The notes below the pieces were generated by a model. That model saw only the letters and a program-made list of their open reading frames with translations. It ran no database searches and was not told where the DNA came from. A stretch of 64,000 bases of DNA from Candidatus Puniceispirillum sp. Its GTDB lineage: Bacteria > Pseudomonadota > Alphaproteobacteria > Puniceispirillales > Puniceispirillaceae. Each line of letters starts with the position of its first letter. The stretch's first letter is position 1. Below are positions 49,220 to 57,807 of this stretch, piece after piece. Both the position numbers and the translations under genes were made by a program. Location of the stretch: the NCBI GenBank assembly GCA_028383305.1, contig JAOEVD010000006.1:38271-102270 (forward strand), written 5' to 3'.

Positions 49220-49717
49220 CTAATTTTCCAGTCGCGCAGCGGTGATGAATTGTTTGAACGCCTCGCACCAGATTACCACCGCATCATATTCATCAAGATC
49301 AATGGCTGGCGGTAGATCCAGCGCAAAATTTTCAAAAGTCTTCAGCGCGCCTATTTGTCGTGATTCGGCCTTGATCGCCAGAAATCCTGCGCCATCATCA
49401 ACAAATTTCGGCACAAGATGCAGCCGGTAACCAGGGCCGGGTGAAATTGTGCCATCAAGCCAGATTTTATTGGCATTCATCATGATGGTGCCATCACCCC
49501 AATGAAACGCGTCTGATCTGGGCAGATCACGAACGAATCTGCCGCGCCATTCAGCGCTGGTGGCAAGCGCCTGCACCGCCGCCTAATCAAGACTCGGACC
49601 TGCGGTTAAAATCGGCAGAAAATAAACCCCAAGACCAAACCCAACCGCACCGCCAATGCCTGCAATCAAGGCGAAAATAGCGGCACGCCCAGCGTTTGCA
49701 CAAATCCAGCTAAACAT
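49220..49717 (-). pseudogene. DM13-domain membrane-anchored protein with an in-frame TAG
   Basis: From ATG 49717 the frame encodes MFSWICANAGRAAIFALIAG with a membrane segment to FGLGVYFLPILTAGPSLD (44 codons), meets TAG at 49585-49583, and continues in the same frame as AAVQALATSAEWRGRFVRDL, then a DM13 domain (SDAFHWGDG, LHLVPKFV, FALDLPPAIDLDEYDAVVIWCEAFKQFITAARLE). DM13 is a cytochrome-like redox domain. One base change, such as CAG to TAG, explains the stop. Translation from GTG 49576 could make only a soluble domain. Confidence 0.65.
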
Positions 49718-50004
49718 AACTAGCGGCCCCGATGCCGCCGTGATGACACAACATCATCCTCGCCTCCTTTGATATTTGCTTTATCTGGCGATGGCGCCGA
49801 TTCCACACTAATCCATAACATGACAGCCAAGCCAGCCTTATTCATGCCCCTATCAAGCTGGGTATTGGTATTTTCTGTCAAGTTGGCGTGCCCCATTTGC
49901 GGCGCATCAGAAAAGTTTTTTCTTGCCTGCAAATCACACCCATAAGATGCTTTTGAAACAGTGCGATTTGGCACCGTAAAACAGCAGGTTTGGCGATTAG
50001 CAAT

Positions 50005-51225
50005 ATGAAACTTCAAACGATTGAAACACATATAGTAAAAACGCCGCCACCGGGCTTTGGCGGTCGTTATTTCATTTTTGTGGTTTTGCAAACTGCCTGC
50101 GGCATTCGGGGATATGGCGAAATTTATGCTGCCAGCTTTGCCCCCGAAACAGTGTCGACAATGGCGGCAGATGTGTTTGGCCGTTATCTTGAAGACCAAA
50201 ACCCATTTGAAATTGAACGATTTTGGCGACGCGCCCATGGATCGGGATTTTCGCACCGACCCGACCCTTCCATGCAGGGCGTTGTCAGCGGGCTGGAAAT
50301 GGCCTGCTGGGATATTGTCGGCAAAGCCCTTGATCGGCCTGTCTATGATCTTCTTGGGGGCAAGGTGAATGAGCGGCTGCGAACCTATACTTATCTTTAC
50401 CCGCGTGCCGATCAAGATGCAGCCAGCTTTTATAATGATTCCAGCGCCAGCGCCGAGGCCGCCGCTGGTTATGTCAGTGATGGCTTTACCGCTGTCAAGT
50501 TTGATCCAGCTGGCCCCTACAGTGTTTTTGATGGTCGCCAGCCAGATTTGGACGCGCTTCGCCGGTCGGAAGATTTCTGCCGCGAGATTCGGGCGGCGGT
50601 TGGCGATCGCGCCGATCTGCTGTTTGGCACGCATGGCCAATTTACCCCGGCTGGGGCGATCCGGCTTGCCAAGCGGCTCGAAGCCTTTGACCCATTATGG
50701 TTTGAAGAGCCAACACCGCCTGATATGCCCGAGGCGATGGCCAAAGTGGCAAGCGCCACCGCAATTCCAATTGCGACTGGCGAACGGCTTTGCAGCAAAT
50801 ATGAGTTTTCGCGCGTCCTGCAATGCGGGGCAGCCGCGATTTTACAACCGAATCTTGGGCGTGCTGGCGGGATTTTAGAAGGCAAGAAGATTGCCGCCAT
50901 TGCCGAGCCTTACTATGCACAGATTGCCCCGCATCTTTATTGCGGGCCAGTTGTTGCTGCTGCCAATATCCAGCTTGCCGCCTCGATTCCCAATTTCCTC
51001 ATTCTCGAATCAATCCAGAAAATGGACGGTTTTCACGCCGCGTTGCTTATCAAACCGCTTTGCTGGGAAGATGGTCACATCATTCCGCCAACGACGCCCG
51101 GGCTTGGCATTGAATTAAATATGGACGTTGTTGCCCAAAACCCGTGGGACGGATCAAGGCTGCATCTCGAAATGGCGCCGCATCCCTTTGATCCGGAGCG
51201 CGATGGCCCTTTTGCCGGCGGCTAG
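50005..51225 (+). CDS. Mandelate racemase/muconate lactonizing enzyme family protein
   Basis: The 406-residue protein belongs to the enolase superfamily: an N-terminal capping domain (1-125) and a barrel domain with AVKFDPAGP (Lys base region), DLLFGTHGQFTPAGAIRLAKRLE, the metal-binding WFEEPTPP and TGERLCS. It probably dehydrates or racemises a sugar acid; the substrate cannot be read. It stands alone with no sugar transporter or regulator nearby. ATG 50005 (MKLQTIETHIVKTPPPGFGG) is the usual start; the frame reaches TTG 49990. Confidence 0.9.
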   Translation: MKLQTIETHIVKTPPPGFGGRYFIFVVLQTACGIRGYGEIYAASFAPETVSTMAADVFGRYLEDQNPFEIERFWRRAHGSGFSHRPDPSMQGVVSGLEMACWDIVGKALDRPVYDLLGGKVNERLRTYTYLYPRADQDAASFYNDSSASAEAAAGYVSDGFTAVKFDPAGPYSVFDGRQPDLDALRRSEDFCREIRAAVGDRADLLFGTHGQFTPAGAIRLAKRLEAFDPLWFEEPTPPDMPEAMAKVASATAIPIATGERLCSKYEFSRVLQCGAAAILQPNLGRAGGILEGKKIAAIAEPYYAQIAPHLYCGPVVAAANIQLAASIPNFLILESIQKMDGFHAALLIKPLCWEDGHIIPPTTPGLGIELNMDVVAQNPWDGSRLHLEMAPHPFDPERDGPFAGG

Positions 51226-51576
51226 CTGGCGGCAGTGATATGGCCGTTGATGTTGCGGTGAAACCGGCTGCCAATCACCTTTGCATGCATCATCAGCCGT
51301 AGCTCGCTCGAAACCAAGACAATGACGCGGCGTAAAACCATGATAGAAAAGGGGAACAAAAGCATCTGGGCACTTGACAGCGAGGCCTCAAAGCGTATAT
51401 TCCAGCCCGCTGTCGCGCTTTGATATTGTTGTTTGGGCGCCGCTACCCCATTGGTGGGTAAAAAGCGACTGGCCGGGAACCCCGTCCACAGCTGATGAGA
51501 TGATTCTGGCGACTAAAGGATTTTGCGGCTATCGCGAGTCTTTCGCCACCAAACTGTTTAGGTAAGGAAGATCGCC
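51226..51576. other. Intergenic region with the rplU-rpmA promoter
   Basis: These 351 bases lie between the enolase-family gene and rplU. The notable signal is the promoter at 51374-51401. The roughly 170-base transcript leader after it has no obvious hairpin that I can name; no reading frame is supported. Confidence 0.6.
51374..51401 (+). promoter_or_regulatory. Sigma-70 type promoter of rplU-rpmA
   Basis: TTGACA at 51374-51379 is a perfect -35 box, followed after 16 bases by TATATT at 51396-51401, five of six matches to TATAAT. The start of transcription would fall near 51408, about 170 bases before rplU. Confidence 0.75.
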
Positions 51577-52065
51577 ATGTACGCTTTGGTGAAGACCGGT
51601 GGAAAACAATATCGCGTTTCAAAGGATGACACCATTCTGGTGGAACGTCTGTCCGCTGAAGAAGGCGAGCAAATCATTTTGAACGACATCGTCATGCTTG
51701 GCGATGGCGACAAGGTTACGATTGGTACACCGCTTGTTGATGGCGCTGGCGTCAGCGCAACGGTTGTTCGCCAGACACGCGGACCAAAAATCATTATCTT
51801 CCGCCGCAAGCGCCGAAAAAACCATCGGCGTACCCAAGGTCATCGTCAGGATTTAACCCTGCTGAAGATCAATGATGTTGCCGAAGATGCAAAAAGCCTG
51901 AAAACAGCAAAACCTGCTGCTAAGGCCGCGCCGAAAAAAGCTGCTGCAAGTGACGCGCCTGCCAAAAAAGCCGCCGCACCAAAGGCCGCCGCCGCGAAAA
52001 AAGCTGCACCGAAAACCGCCGCTGCGAAAAAGCCAGCTGCAAAAAAAGCCGCAAAAAAAGATTAA
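51577..52065 (+). CDS. rplU: 50S ribosomal protein L21 with long Lys/Ala tail
   Basis: The L21 core takes residues 1-103 (MYALVKTGGKQYRVSKDDTI, KIIIFRRKRRKNHRRTQGHRQDLTLLKI). A 50-residue tail rich in Lys and Ala (about 110-162, ending KKAAKKD) extends it well beyond the usual length; similar tails occur in many alphaproteobacterial L21 proteins and resemble histone-like tails that bind RNA. The gene is followed by rpmA after 52 bases. Confidence 0.97.
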   Translation: MYALVKTGGKQYRVSKDDTILVERLSAEEGEQIILNDIVMLGDGDKVTIGTPLVDGAGVSATVVRQTRGPKIIIFRRKRRKNHRRTQGHRQDLTLLKINDVAEDAKSLKTAKPAAKAAPKKAAASDAPAKKAAAPKAAAAKKAAPKTAAAKKPAAKKAAKKD

Positions 52066-52117
52066 ATAAAGACGATGCCGCGATCGCGGTTATGAACAGA
52101 TAGAAGGTTGGTAGAAA

Positions 52118-52387
52118 ATGGCACATAAAAAAGCAGGCGGTAGTTCCAGAAACGGTCGCGACTCGGCTGGCCGCAGACTTGGTGTAAAGAAATTTGGCGG
52201 CGAGAGCGTTCTTGCTGGCAATATCATTGTTCGCCAGCGCGGAACTAAAGTGAATCCCGGACAAAATGTTGGCATGGGCAAAGATCACACATTATTTGCA
52301 CTGATCGAAGGCAAAGTTGCTTTCCGTGAAAAATCAGGTGGCAAGATGTTTGTGGCTGTCGAGCCGATGGCTGAGGCTGCTGAATAG
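52118..52387 (+). CDS. rpmA: 50S ribosomal protein L27
   Basis: The 89-residue protein begins [42 protein letters not shown], the classic L27 start, whose N-terminal tail reaches the peptidyl-transferase centre. It pairs with rplU in the usual operon, followed by a terminator and obgE. Confidence 0.97.
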   Translation: MAHKKAGGSSRNGRDSAGRRLGVKKFGGESVLAGNIIVRQRGTKVNPGQNVGMGKDHTLFALIEGKVAFREKSGGKMFVAVEPMAEAAE

Positions 52388-52447
52388 CGCCTTTGGCATC
52401 AAAATGATGCATAGGGGCGGGTTATTCCGGCAGCCGTGCAATGTTTG

Positions 52448-52477
52448 AAGGGGGATGACAATTGTTATTCCCCTTTT
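52448..52477 (+). terminator. Intrinsic terminator after rpmA
   Basis: AAGGGG (52448-52453) pairs with CCCCTT (52470-52475) around a partially paired loop (the bases between also contain AATTG/CAATT-like pairing), with a T-rich tail. It lies 61 bases past rpmA and separates rplU-rpmA from obgE. Confidence 0.6.
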
Positions 52478-52585
52478 ATTTATCGGGTAACGCATATTGC
52501 CACGGTAACGCCATGATGGGCATGGCAAATGGCGTTGATCGCCTTGCCGCATCAAACCCCCGAATGATAAATCGGAACCATTGTA

Positions 52586-53620
52586 ATGAAATTTCTCGAT
52601 CAGGCGAAAATCTACACCCGTTCAGGGCATGGCGGGCCGGGGGCAATCAGCTTTCGGCGCGAAGCGCATGTGCCTTTGGGCGGGCCTGATGGCGGCGATG
52701 GCGGGCGTGGCGGGGATATTGTGGCAATGGCGGTGAATGGTTTGAACACGCTTATTGATTACCGCTATCAACAGCATTTCAAAGCAGAATCGGGTCGTCC
52801 GGGTGCCGGACGTGATCGCAGCGGTGCTTCTGGCAAAGATGTGATCATGCGGCTGCCGATTGGAACACAAGTCCTATCGGATGATCAGCAAACCGTACTT
52901 GCCGACCTGACCTATGAGGGGCAGACCATCATTCTTGCCAAGGGCGGTACCGGCGGTAAGGGCAATGCCTTTTTCAAATCATCGACCAATCGTGCGCCAC
53001 GGAAATCACAACCTGGCGAAGACGGTCAGGAAATGTGGGTCTGGCTGCGGCTGAAACTGATTGCCGATGCCGGCCTTCTTGGCATGCCAAACGCCGGAAA
53101 ATCAACCTTCCTAAGCACGGTTTCAGCAGCACGCCCGAAAATTGCCGATTATCCTTTTACCACGCTTCATCCCAATCTTGGCGTTGTTGGCATTGATGAC
53201 AAGGAATTTGTCATGGCTGATATTCCGGGGCTGATCGAGGGCGCGCATGAAGGCGCGGGGCTTGGACACCGGTTTTTGGGGCATGTCGAACGCTGCCGGA
53301 TTTTGCTGCATCTGATTGATGCCACTGGCGAAGATCCTGTTGCCGCATGGAAGATGCTTCGCAATGAGCTCAAAGCCTATGGCGGCGATCTTTATGACAA
53401 GTCGGAAATTGTTGGGCTGACCAAATTGGACGCAACGCCAGAAGATTACGCTGCCGATCTAGCCATTGCCTTGCAAGAAGCGGGCGCAGGACAAGTACTG
53501 GCGTTATCGTCAGTCACCGGAAGCGGCGTCACAACGATGCTTCGCCAGCTTATCAATGTGATTGAAACAAGTCGGGCCAAAGAAGCGGAGCCCGAAGAGG
53601 CTGTGCCATGGTCACCGTAA
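52586..53620 (+). CDS. obgE: GTPase Obg (ribosome assembly)
   Basis: Obg is a large-subunit assembly and stress GTPase. The 344-residue protein has the glycine-rich Obg fold (1-158, [23 protein letters not shown]), then a G domain with G1 GMPNAGKST near 166-174, G3 [16 protein letters not shown] and G4 LTKLD. There is no long C-terminal extension. The stop overlaps the proB ATG by 13 bases. It is first in a run to rppH. Confidence 0.97.
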   Translation: MKFLDQAKIYTRSGHGGPGAISFRREAHVPLGGPDGGDGGRGGDIVAMAVNGLNTLIDYRYQQHFKAESGRPGAGRDRSGASGKDVIMRLPIGTQVLSDDQQTVLADLTYEGQTIILAKGGTGGKGNAFFKSSTNRAPRKSQPGEDGQEMWVWLRLKLIADAGLLGMPNAGKSTFLSTVSAARPKIADYPFTTLHPNLGVVGIDDKEFVMADIPGLIEGAHEGAGLGHRFLGHVERCRILLHLIDATGEDPVAAWKMLRNELKAYGGDLYDKSEIVGLTKLDATPEDYAADLAIALQEAGAGQVLALSSVTGSGVTTMLRQLINVIETSRAKEAEPEEAVPWSP

Positions 53621-54753
53621 CATCAGCGTCTCAAAACCATATTTTTGATGATGCGAAAATCATCGTTATCAAGGTTGGATCATCCCTTCTTGTTGATGAA
53701 GATCAAAACGCCATCAATACAGCATGGCTAAGCGGTATCGCCGCCGATATTGCGCGGCTAAAGGCAGCTGGAAAAGATGTTGTGGTGGTATCAAGCGGGG
53801 CCATCGCGCTTGGGCGGCGTTTGCTGAAAATAAATCACAATAAATTGAAATTGCAGGAAAAGCAGGCATCTGCGGCAACGGGGCAAGTCTTGCTAGCGCA
53901 TGCATGGATGGACGCGCTTGGTGCGCATCAAGTGCAAACAGCGCAAATTTTGCTGTCGCCTGATGATACCGAAACAAGACGCAAACATCTTAATGCCCGC
54001 ACCACAATGATGGCGCTTTTACAGCTCAATGCCGTGCCGGTGGTCAATGAGAATGACACGGTTGCCACGGCAGAAATTCGCTTTGGCGATAATGACCGAT
54101 TGGCGGCGCGTGTCGCCGCTATGATTGGGGCTGATGTGCTGGTTCTTCTGTCGGATGTTGATGGGCTTTATACGGCCAATCCGAATGGCGACAATGGCGC
54201 AACCCATATTGGCGAGATTGCGCAAATCACCCCTGACATCATGGCCATGGCAGGACCCGCCAATGCCGCCTATGCTTCGGGCGGCATGGTAACCAAGCTT
54301 GAGGCGGCGCGCATTGCCACATCTGCGGGTTGTCAGATGATTATCTGCAATGGACAAAGCCCAGCACCATTATCACGCCTTGAAGCCGGGGCAAAATGCA
54401 CCATCTTTGTCGCAACGTTAAGCCCGCATACCGCCCGAAAACAATGGATTGCCGGTGCGCTAACCCCCAAAGGGACAATCCGCATTGATGATGGGGCGGC
54501 ACGCGCGCTTCGTGCTGGACGATCGCTTTTGCCAGCAGGTGTTATCGCTGTTAATGGACAATTCGAACGTGGCGATTTGATCGAGATTGAAAATCGCACC
54601 GGCCGGGTCATCGGGCATGGCTTGTCAAGCTATAGTCATAAAGATGCCATGGCGATTCGCGGTCATAAAAGCAACGAAATCGAATCCGTGCTAGGCTATC
54701 GCGAACGTGACGAAATGATCCATGCCGATAATCTGGTCATGAGTGACGGCTAG
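53608..54753 (+). CDS. proB: Glutamate 5-kinase
   Basis: ProB phosphorylates glutamate, the first proline step and site of proline feedback. The 381-residue protein has an amino-acid kinase domain ([75 protein letters not shown]) and a C-terminal PUA domain from about residue 285. It starts inside obgE, overlapping by 13 bases, and is followed by proA after 71 bases. Confidence 0.97.
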   Translation: MVTVTSASQNHIFDDAKIIVIKVGSSLLVDEDQNAINTAWLSGIAADIARLKAAGKDVVVVSSGAIALGRRLLKINHNKLKLQEKQASAATGQVLLAHAWMDALGAHQVQTAQILLSPDDTETRRKHLNARTTMMALLQLNAVPVVNENDTVATAEIRFGDNDRLAARVAAMIGADVLVLLSDVDGLYTANPNGDNGATHIGEIAQITPDIMAMAGPANAAYASGGMVTKLEAARIATSAGCQMIICNGQSPAPLSRLEAGAKCTIFVATLSPHTARKQWIAGALTPKGTIRIDDGAARALRAGRSLLPAGVIAVNGQFERGDLIEIENRTGRVIGHGLSSYSHKDAMAIRGHKSNEIESVLGYRERDEMIHADNLVMSDG

Positions 54754-54778
54754 GGCAAAAAACAAGCTAGATAAATAT

Positions 54779-54814
54779 AGGCTGAAAAATAAGGCCGAAA
54801 AGCAGGCTAAAAAG
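54779..54814 (+). repeat. A-rich repeat leader of proA
   Basis: The unit AGGC(C/T)(G/A)AAA starts at 54779, 54792 and 54804, a 12-13 base period, in the A-rich gap between proB and proA. It contains the 16-base AAAAATAAGGCCGAAA shared exactly with the acsA leader at about 32495-32510. Confidence 0.5.
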
Positions 54815-54824
54815 TGGGAATGAT

Positions 54825-56105
54825 ATGGCGCAGCAATTAGACAAAATCAGTGATGCCACCGCCCTGATCGGGGCGATGGTCACACGGTCACGCGCCGCGC
54901 AATCAGTTCTTGGCAAAAGTGATTTTGCGTCACGATGCGCCGCACTGCAAGCCGCTGCCGATCAGATTCGCACCCAATCAGCCGCTATTCTTGGGGTCAA
55001 TGCCAAAGATGTTGCCGCAGCTAAGGCAAGCGGCATCAGCGGTGCCTTTATCGACCGATTAACGCTGAATGACGAACGCGTTGAAGCGATGGCAACCGGC
55101 CTTGAAGCGATGATTCGCCTGACCGATCCGATTGGCCATGAATTGGCGCGCTGGCAACAGCCAAACGGGCTTGATATTGCGCGGGTGTCAACGCCGCTTG
55201 GCGTGATTGGCATCATTTACGAATCACGGCCAAATGTCACAATTGATGCGGCTGGGTTATGTATTATCGCTGGCAATGCTGCCATTTTACGCGGCGGTAG
55301 TGATAGCCAGCTTACCGCCAGCCTACTTGCCGCCATCATGGGTGATGGACTTGCTGCGGCTGGCCTACCGCGTGATGCTGTGCAGATGGTGCCAACAACC
55401 GACCGGCAGGCCGTTGGTGCCATGCTTGGCGCAGTTGGCGGCATTGATGTGCTGATTCCCCGCGGTGGACGCTCGCTTGTTGAACGCGTTCAAACCGAAG
55501 CGCGTGTTCCGGTTTTTGCCCACCTTGAAGGCATTTGCCATCTTTATATCCATGCTGATGCCGACCCGGATAAGGCGCGGCAGATTGCGTTAAATGCCAA
55601 AATGCGGCGAACCGGCATCTGCGGCGCGGCTGAAACATTGCTTATTGATGCCGCCATTGCCAAAGACCTTCTTGGCGCGATTGCCAATGATCTTTTGGCG
55701 GCTGGCTGTGCGCTTCGCGGTGATGCTGCAGCATGTGACCTTGTGCCGGCGATGTCCCCTGCTACTGAAACCGATTTTTACACCGAATATCTGGATGCAA
55801 TTCTATCGGTTGCCATTGTCGATGATATTGAATCGGCCATTGCCCATATCGCCAAATATGGATCGGCGCATACCGATGCGATTATCACCGAATCAGCCAC
55901 TGCCGCGGCGCAGTTTTTTGCCGAGGTCGATAGTGCGATTGTCATGCATAACGCCTCGACACAATTTGCCGATGGCGGCGAATTTGGTATGGGTGCTGAA
56001 ATTGGCATTGCCACTGGGCGATTACATGCACGTGGGCCTGTTGGCGCAGCGCAATTAACCAGCTTTAAGTATGTTGTTCGTGGCAATGGCCAGACACGCA
56101 GCTAG
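54825..56105 (+). CDS. proA: Glutamate-5-semialdehyde dehydrogenase (gamma-glutamyl phosphate reductase)
   Basis: ProA reduces gamma-glutamyl phosphate to the semialdehyde. The 426-residue NADP enzyme has [61 protein letters not shown] and the catalytic Cys in [13 protein letters not shown], with [22 protein letters not shown] near the end. The order obgE-proB-proA-nadD is conserved in alphaproteobacteria. nadD starts shortly after or within its end. Confidence 0.97.
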   Translation: MAQQLDKISDATALIGAMVTRSRAAQSVLGKSDFASRCAALQAAADQIRTQSAAILGVNAKDVAAAKASGISGAFIDRLTLNDERVEAMATGLEAMIRLTDPIGHELARWQQPNGLDIARVSTPLGVIGIIYESRPNVTIDAAGLCIIAGNAAILRGGSDSQLTASLLAAIMGDGLAAAGLPRDAVQMVPTTDRQAVGAMLGAVGGIDVLIPRGGRSLVERVQTEARVPVFAHLEGICHLYIHADADPDKARQIALNAKMRRTGICGAAETLLIDAAIAKDLLGAIANDLLAAGCALRGDAAACDLVPAMSPATETDFYTEYLDAILSVAIVDDIESAIAHIAKYGSAHTDAIITESATAAAQFFAEVDSAIVMHNASTQFADGGEFGMGAEIGIATGRLHARGPVGAAQLTSFKYVVRGNGQTRS

Positions 56106-56115
56106 CCATCATCAA

Positions 56116-56727
56116 ATGCCGTTGCTGTTTCACAGCCGGACAAGCCTGAAAATTGGTCTTGTTGGTGGCTCGTTCAATCCGGCGCATGATGGCCATATTC
56201 ATGTTGCACTTGAGGCACGCCGTGCCTTGAATCTTGATCAAATCTGGTGGCTTGTCAGCCCGCAGAATCCACTCAAAAGCACCGCCGGCATGGAATCACT
56301 TGCCATAAGGCTGGCACATGCTCGTAAAATTGCCGCGCCCTATCCGTTTTTGCGGGTTTTGAGTCCGGAGGCTGGCCTGCCCCAAAACTATACCTACAAC
56401 ACATTGGTTTATTTGAAAAAAACATTGCCGCTAGCGCGTCTTATATGGATCATGGGCGCGGATAATCTGGATCAGTTTTCGCGCTGGCACCGGCACCAAG
56501 ATATGATTCAGCTACTACCCATTGCCGTTATTGACCGTCCAAGCTATTCTATGAAAGCTATAGCGGCTGGTCGGTGGTTGCTAGGACGGCGTTATCAGGT
56601 TGCAAAAATGCGCCACGCCATTGCAATGCGATCTTTGAAACTGCCGAGCTGGTGCTTTATAGCTGGACAACGTCACGCGGCTTCGGCCACGGAGATAAGG
56701 CAGAAAGCGCAAAGCTCAAATGCCTAA
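56116..56727 (+). CDS. nadD: Nicotinate-nucleotide adenylyltransferase
   Basis: NadD makes deamido-NAD from nicotinate mononucleotide and ATP. The protein (203 residues from ATG 56116) has the nucleotidyltransferase motif GLVGGSFNPAHDGHIHVA (HxGH-type) and WIMGADNLDQFSRWHR, with ASATEIR at the end (ISSTxIR-type motif). Earlier in-frame ATGs at 56071 and 56086 would overlap proA; no start has a clear ribosome-binding site, so the start is uncertain. Confidence 0.92.
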   Translation: MPLLFHSRTSLKIGLVGGSFNPAHDGHIHVALEARRALNLDQIWWLVSPQNPLKSTAGMESLAIRLAHARKIAAPYPFLRVLSPEAGLPQNYTYNTLVYLKKTLPLARLIWIMGADNLDQFSRWHRHQDMIQLLPIAVIDRPSYSMKAIAAGRWLLGRRYQVAKMRHAIAMRSLKLPSWCFIAGQRHAASATEIRQKAQSSNA

Positions 56728-56780
56728 ATCCGACCGTAGCCCGCAAAAAAGGGGCTTGAACATTTTGACAGGAGATACCC

Positions 56781-57161
56781 ATTTCTAAAGCGCAAACTGC
56801 ATTAAACGCAGACCAAATCCTTCGTTTGATCACAACCTCTCTTGACGACGACAAAGCCGAAAATATCCTGACAATCCCGTTACAAGGTAAATCCGCAATG
56901 GCCGATTATATGGTTGTTGCGTCAGGGGCATCATCTCGGCAAGTTGTCGCCATGGCAGAACATCTTGAATTCAAGCTAAAGCAGGAAAAAGTCGATATTC
57001 TTGGCCTTGAAGGTCTGCGACAAGCCGATTGGGTGCTGCTTGATGCCAATGATGTGATCGTTCATATCTTCCGTCCTGAAGTGCGTGACTTTTACGGGCT
57101 TGAGCGGATGTGGGTCGATGATATGTCGGCCGAAATTGTCAAGGTTGGCAGCGACGCCTAA
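56781..57161 (+). CDS. rsfS: Ribosomal silencing factor RsfS, apparent ATT start
   Basis: RsfS binds L14 and blocks subunit joining in starvation. The body reads SLDDDKAENILTIPLQGKSAMADYMVVASG and VIVHIFRPEVRDFYGLERMW, the family core. The start is odd: after an in-frame TGA at 56766 no ATG, GTG or TTG occurs before TTG 56826, but ATT 56781 has AGGAG (56770-56774) six bases upstream and gives SKAQTALNADQILRLITT, restoring the N-terminal helix of the family. The TTG start lacks a ribosome-binding site. Length with ATT is 126 residues. Confidence 0.85.
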   Translation: MSKAQTALNADQILRLITTSLDDDKAENILTIPLQGKSAMADYMVVASGASSRQVVAMAEHLEFKLKQEKVDILGLEGLRQADWVLLDANDVIVHIFRPEVRDFYGLERMWVDDMSAEIVKVGSDA

Positions 57162-57202
57162 ACGCATCGTCCAAATGGCAAAAGGCGAATCGGAGCCGAT
57201 CA

Positions 57203-57661
57203 ATGCAGCTGTTAATTCTCGCCGTTGGTAAGGGTCGCGCTTCGCCTGAAAATACGCTAACGCGAGGCTGGCTATCGCGCTTGCCGCAAGGCGGTAGCCT
57301 GATTGAAGTTGAATCCAAATTTTCCCCCGGCCAAAAACGAACCGATGATGAATCCACCCGCTTGTTGCGCGCCATGCCTGATGGGACTGCCTTGGCGGTT
57401 CTTGACCCACGCGGCAAGGATCATTCATCTGAAGATCTGGCTGCCTTGATCGGCACATGGCGTGATAGCGGTTTTGCGGCAGCCTGTTTTGCCATTGGCG
57501 GGGCTGATGGCCATGCTGATGTGATGCGCCAAAAGGCCGAACGCAGCATTTCTTTTGGCCGCGCCACATGGCCACATATGCTGTTTCGAGCCATGCTTGC
57601 CGAACAGCTTTATCGGGCAAGCTCAATTCTGGCAGGTCATCCCTATCATCGTGGCGATTAA
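57203..57661 (+). CDS. rlmH: 23S rRNA pseudouridine-1915 N3-methyltransferase RlmH
   Basis: RlmH is a SPOUT methyltransferase acting on helix 69 of 23S rRNA. The 152-residue protein has the knot region FAIGGADGH and the C-terminal RSISFGRATWPHMLFRAMLAEQLYRASSILAGHPYHRG, diagnostic for the family. It follows rsfS by 41 bases, the standard order, with a GGAG-like site upstream of ATG 57203. Confidence 0.96.
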   Translation: MQLLILAVGKGRASPENTLTRGWLSRLPQGGSLIEVESKFSPGQKRTDDESTRLLRAMPDGTALAVLDPRGKDHSSEDLAALIGTWRDSGFAAACFAIGGADGHADVMRQKAERSISFGRATWPHMLFRAMLAEQLYRASSILAGHPYHRGD

Positions 57662-57807
57662 CCAGCTCGCCATCGCATCGTGGCGCCGCGCCAGCCCTGA
57701 TTATTTTGGCAACCCTCTTTAAACGCTTGGTTTACGGTAAAGCGCCCTGTTTAGGGGGCAGCACAGTTTAACTGTACATCAATCAATGCTGAGATTATAA
57801 GATCGTC

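Noticed and set aside
22786..49717. Genome-wide reassignment of TAG to an amino acid
   Set aside because: TAG is the natural end of many intact genes here (pyrD, aspS, argF, argD, folE, trkH, argH), so it must act as a stop.
49720..50640. 306-residue reverse-strand frame
   Set aside because: It is antisense to the enolase-superfamily gene, has no domain pattern and unusual composition; the forward gene explains the sequence.
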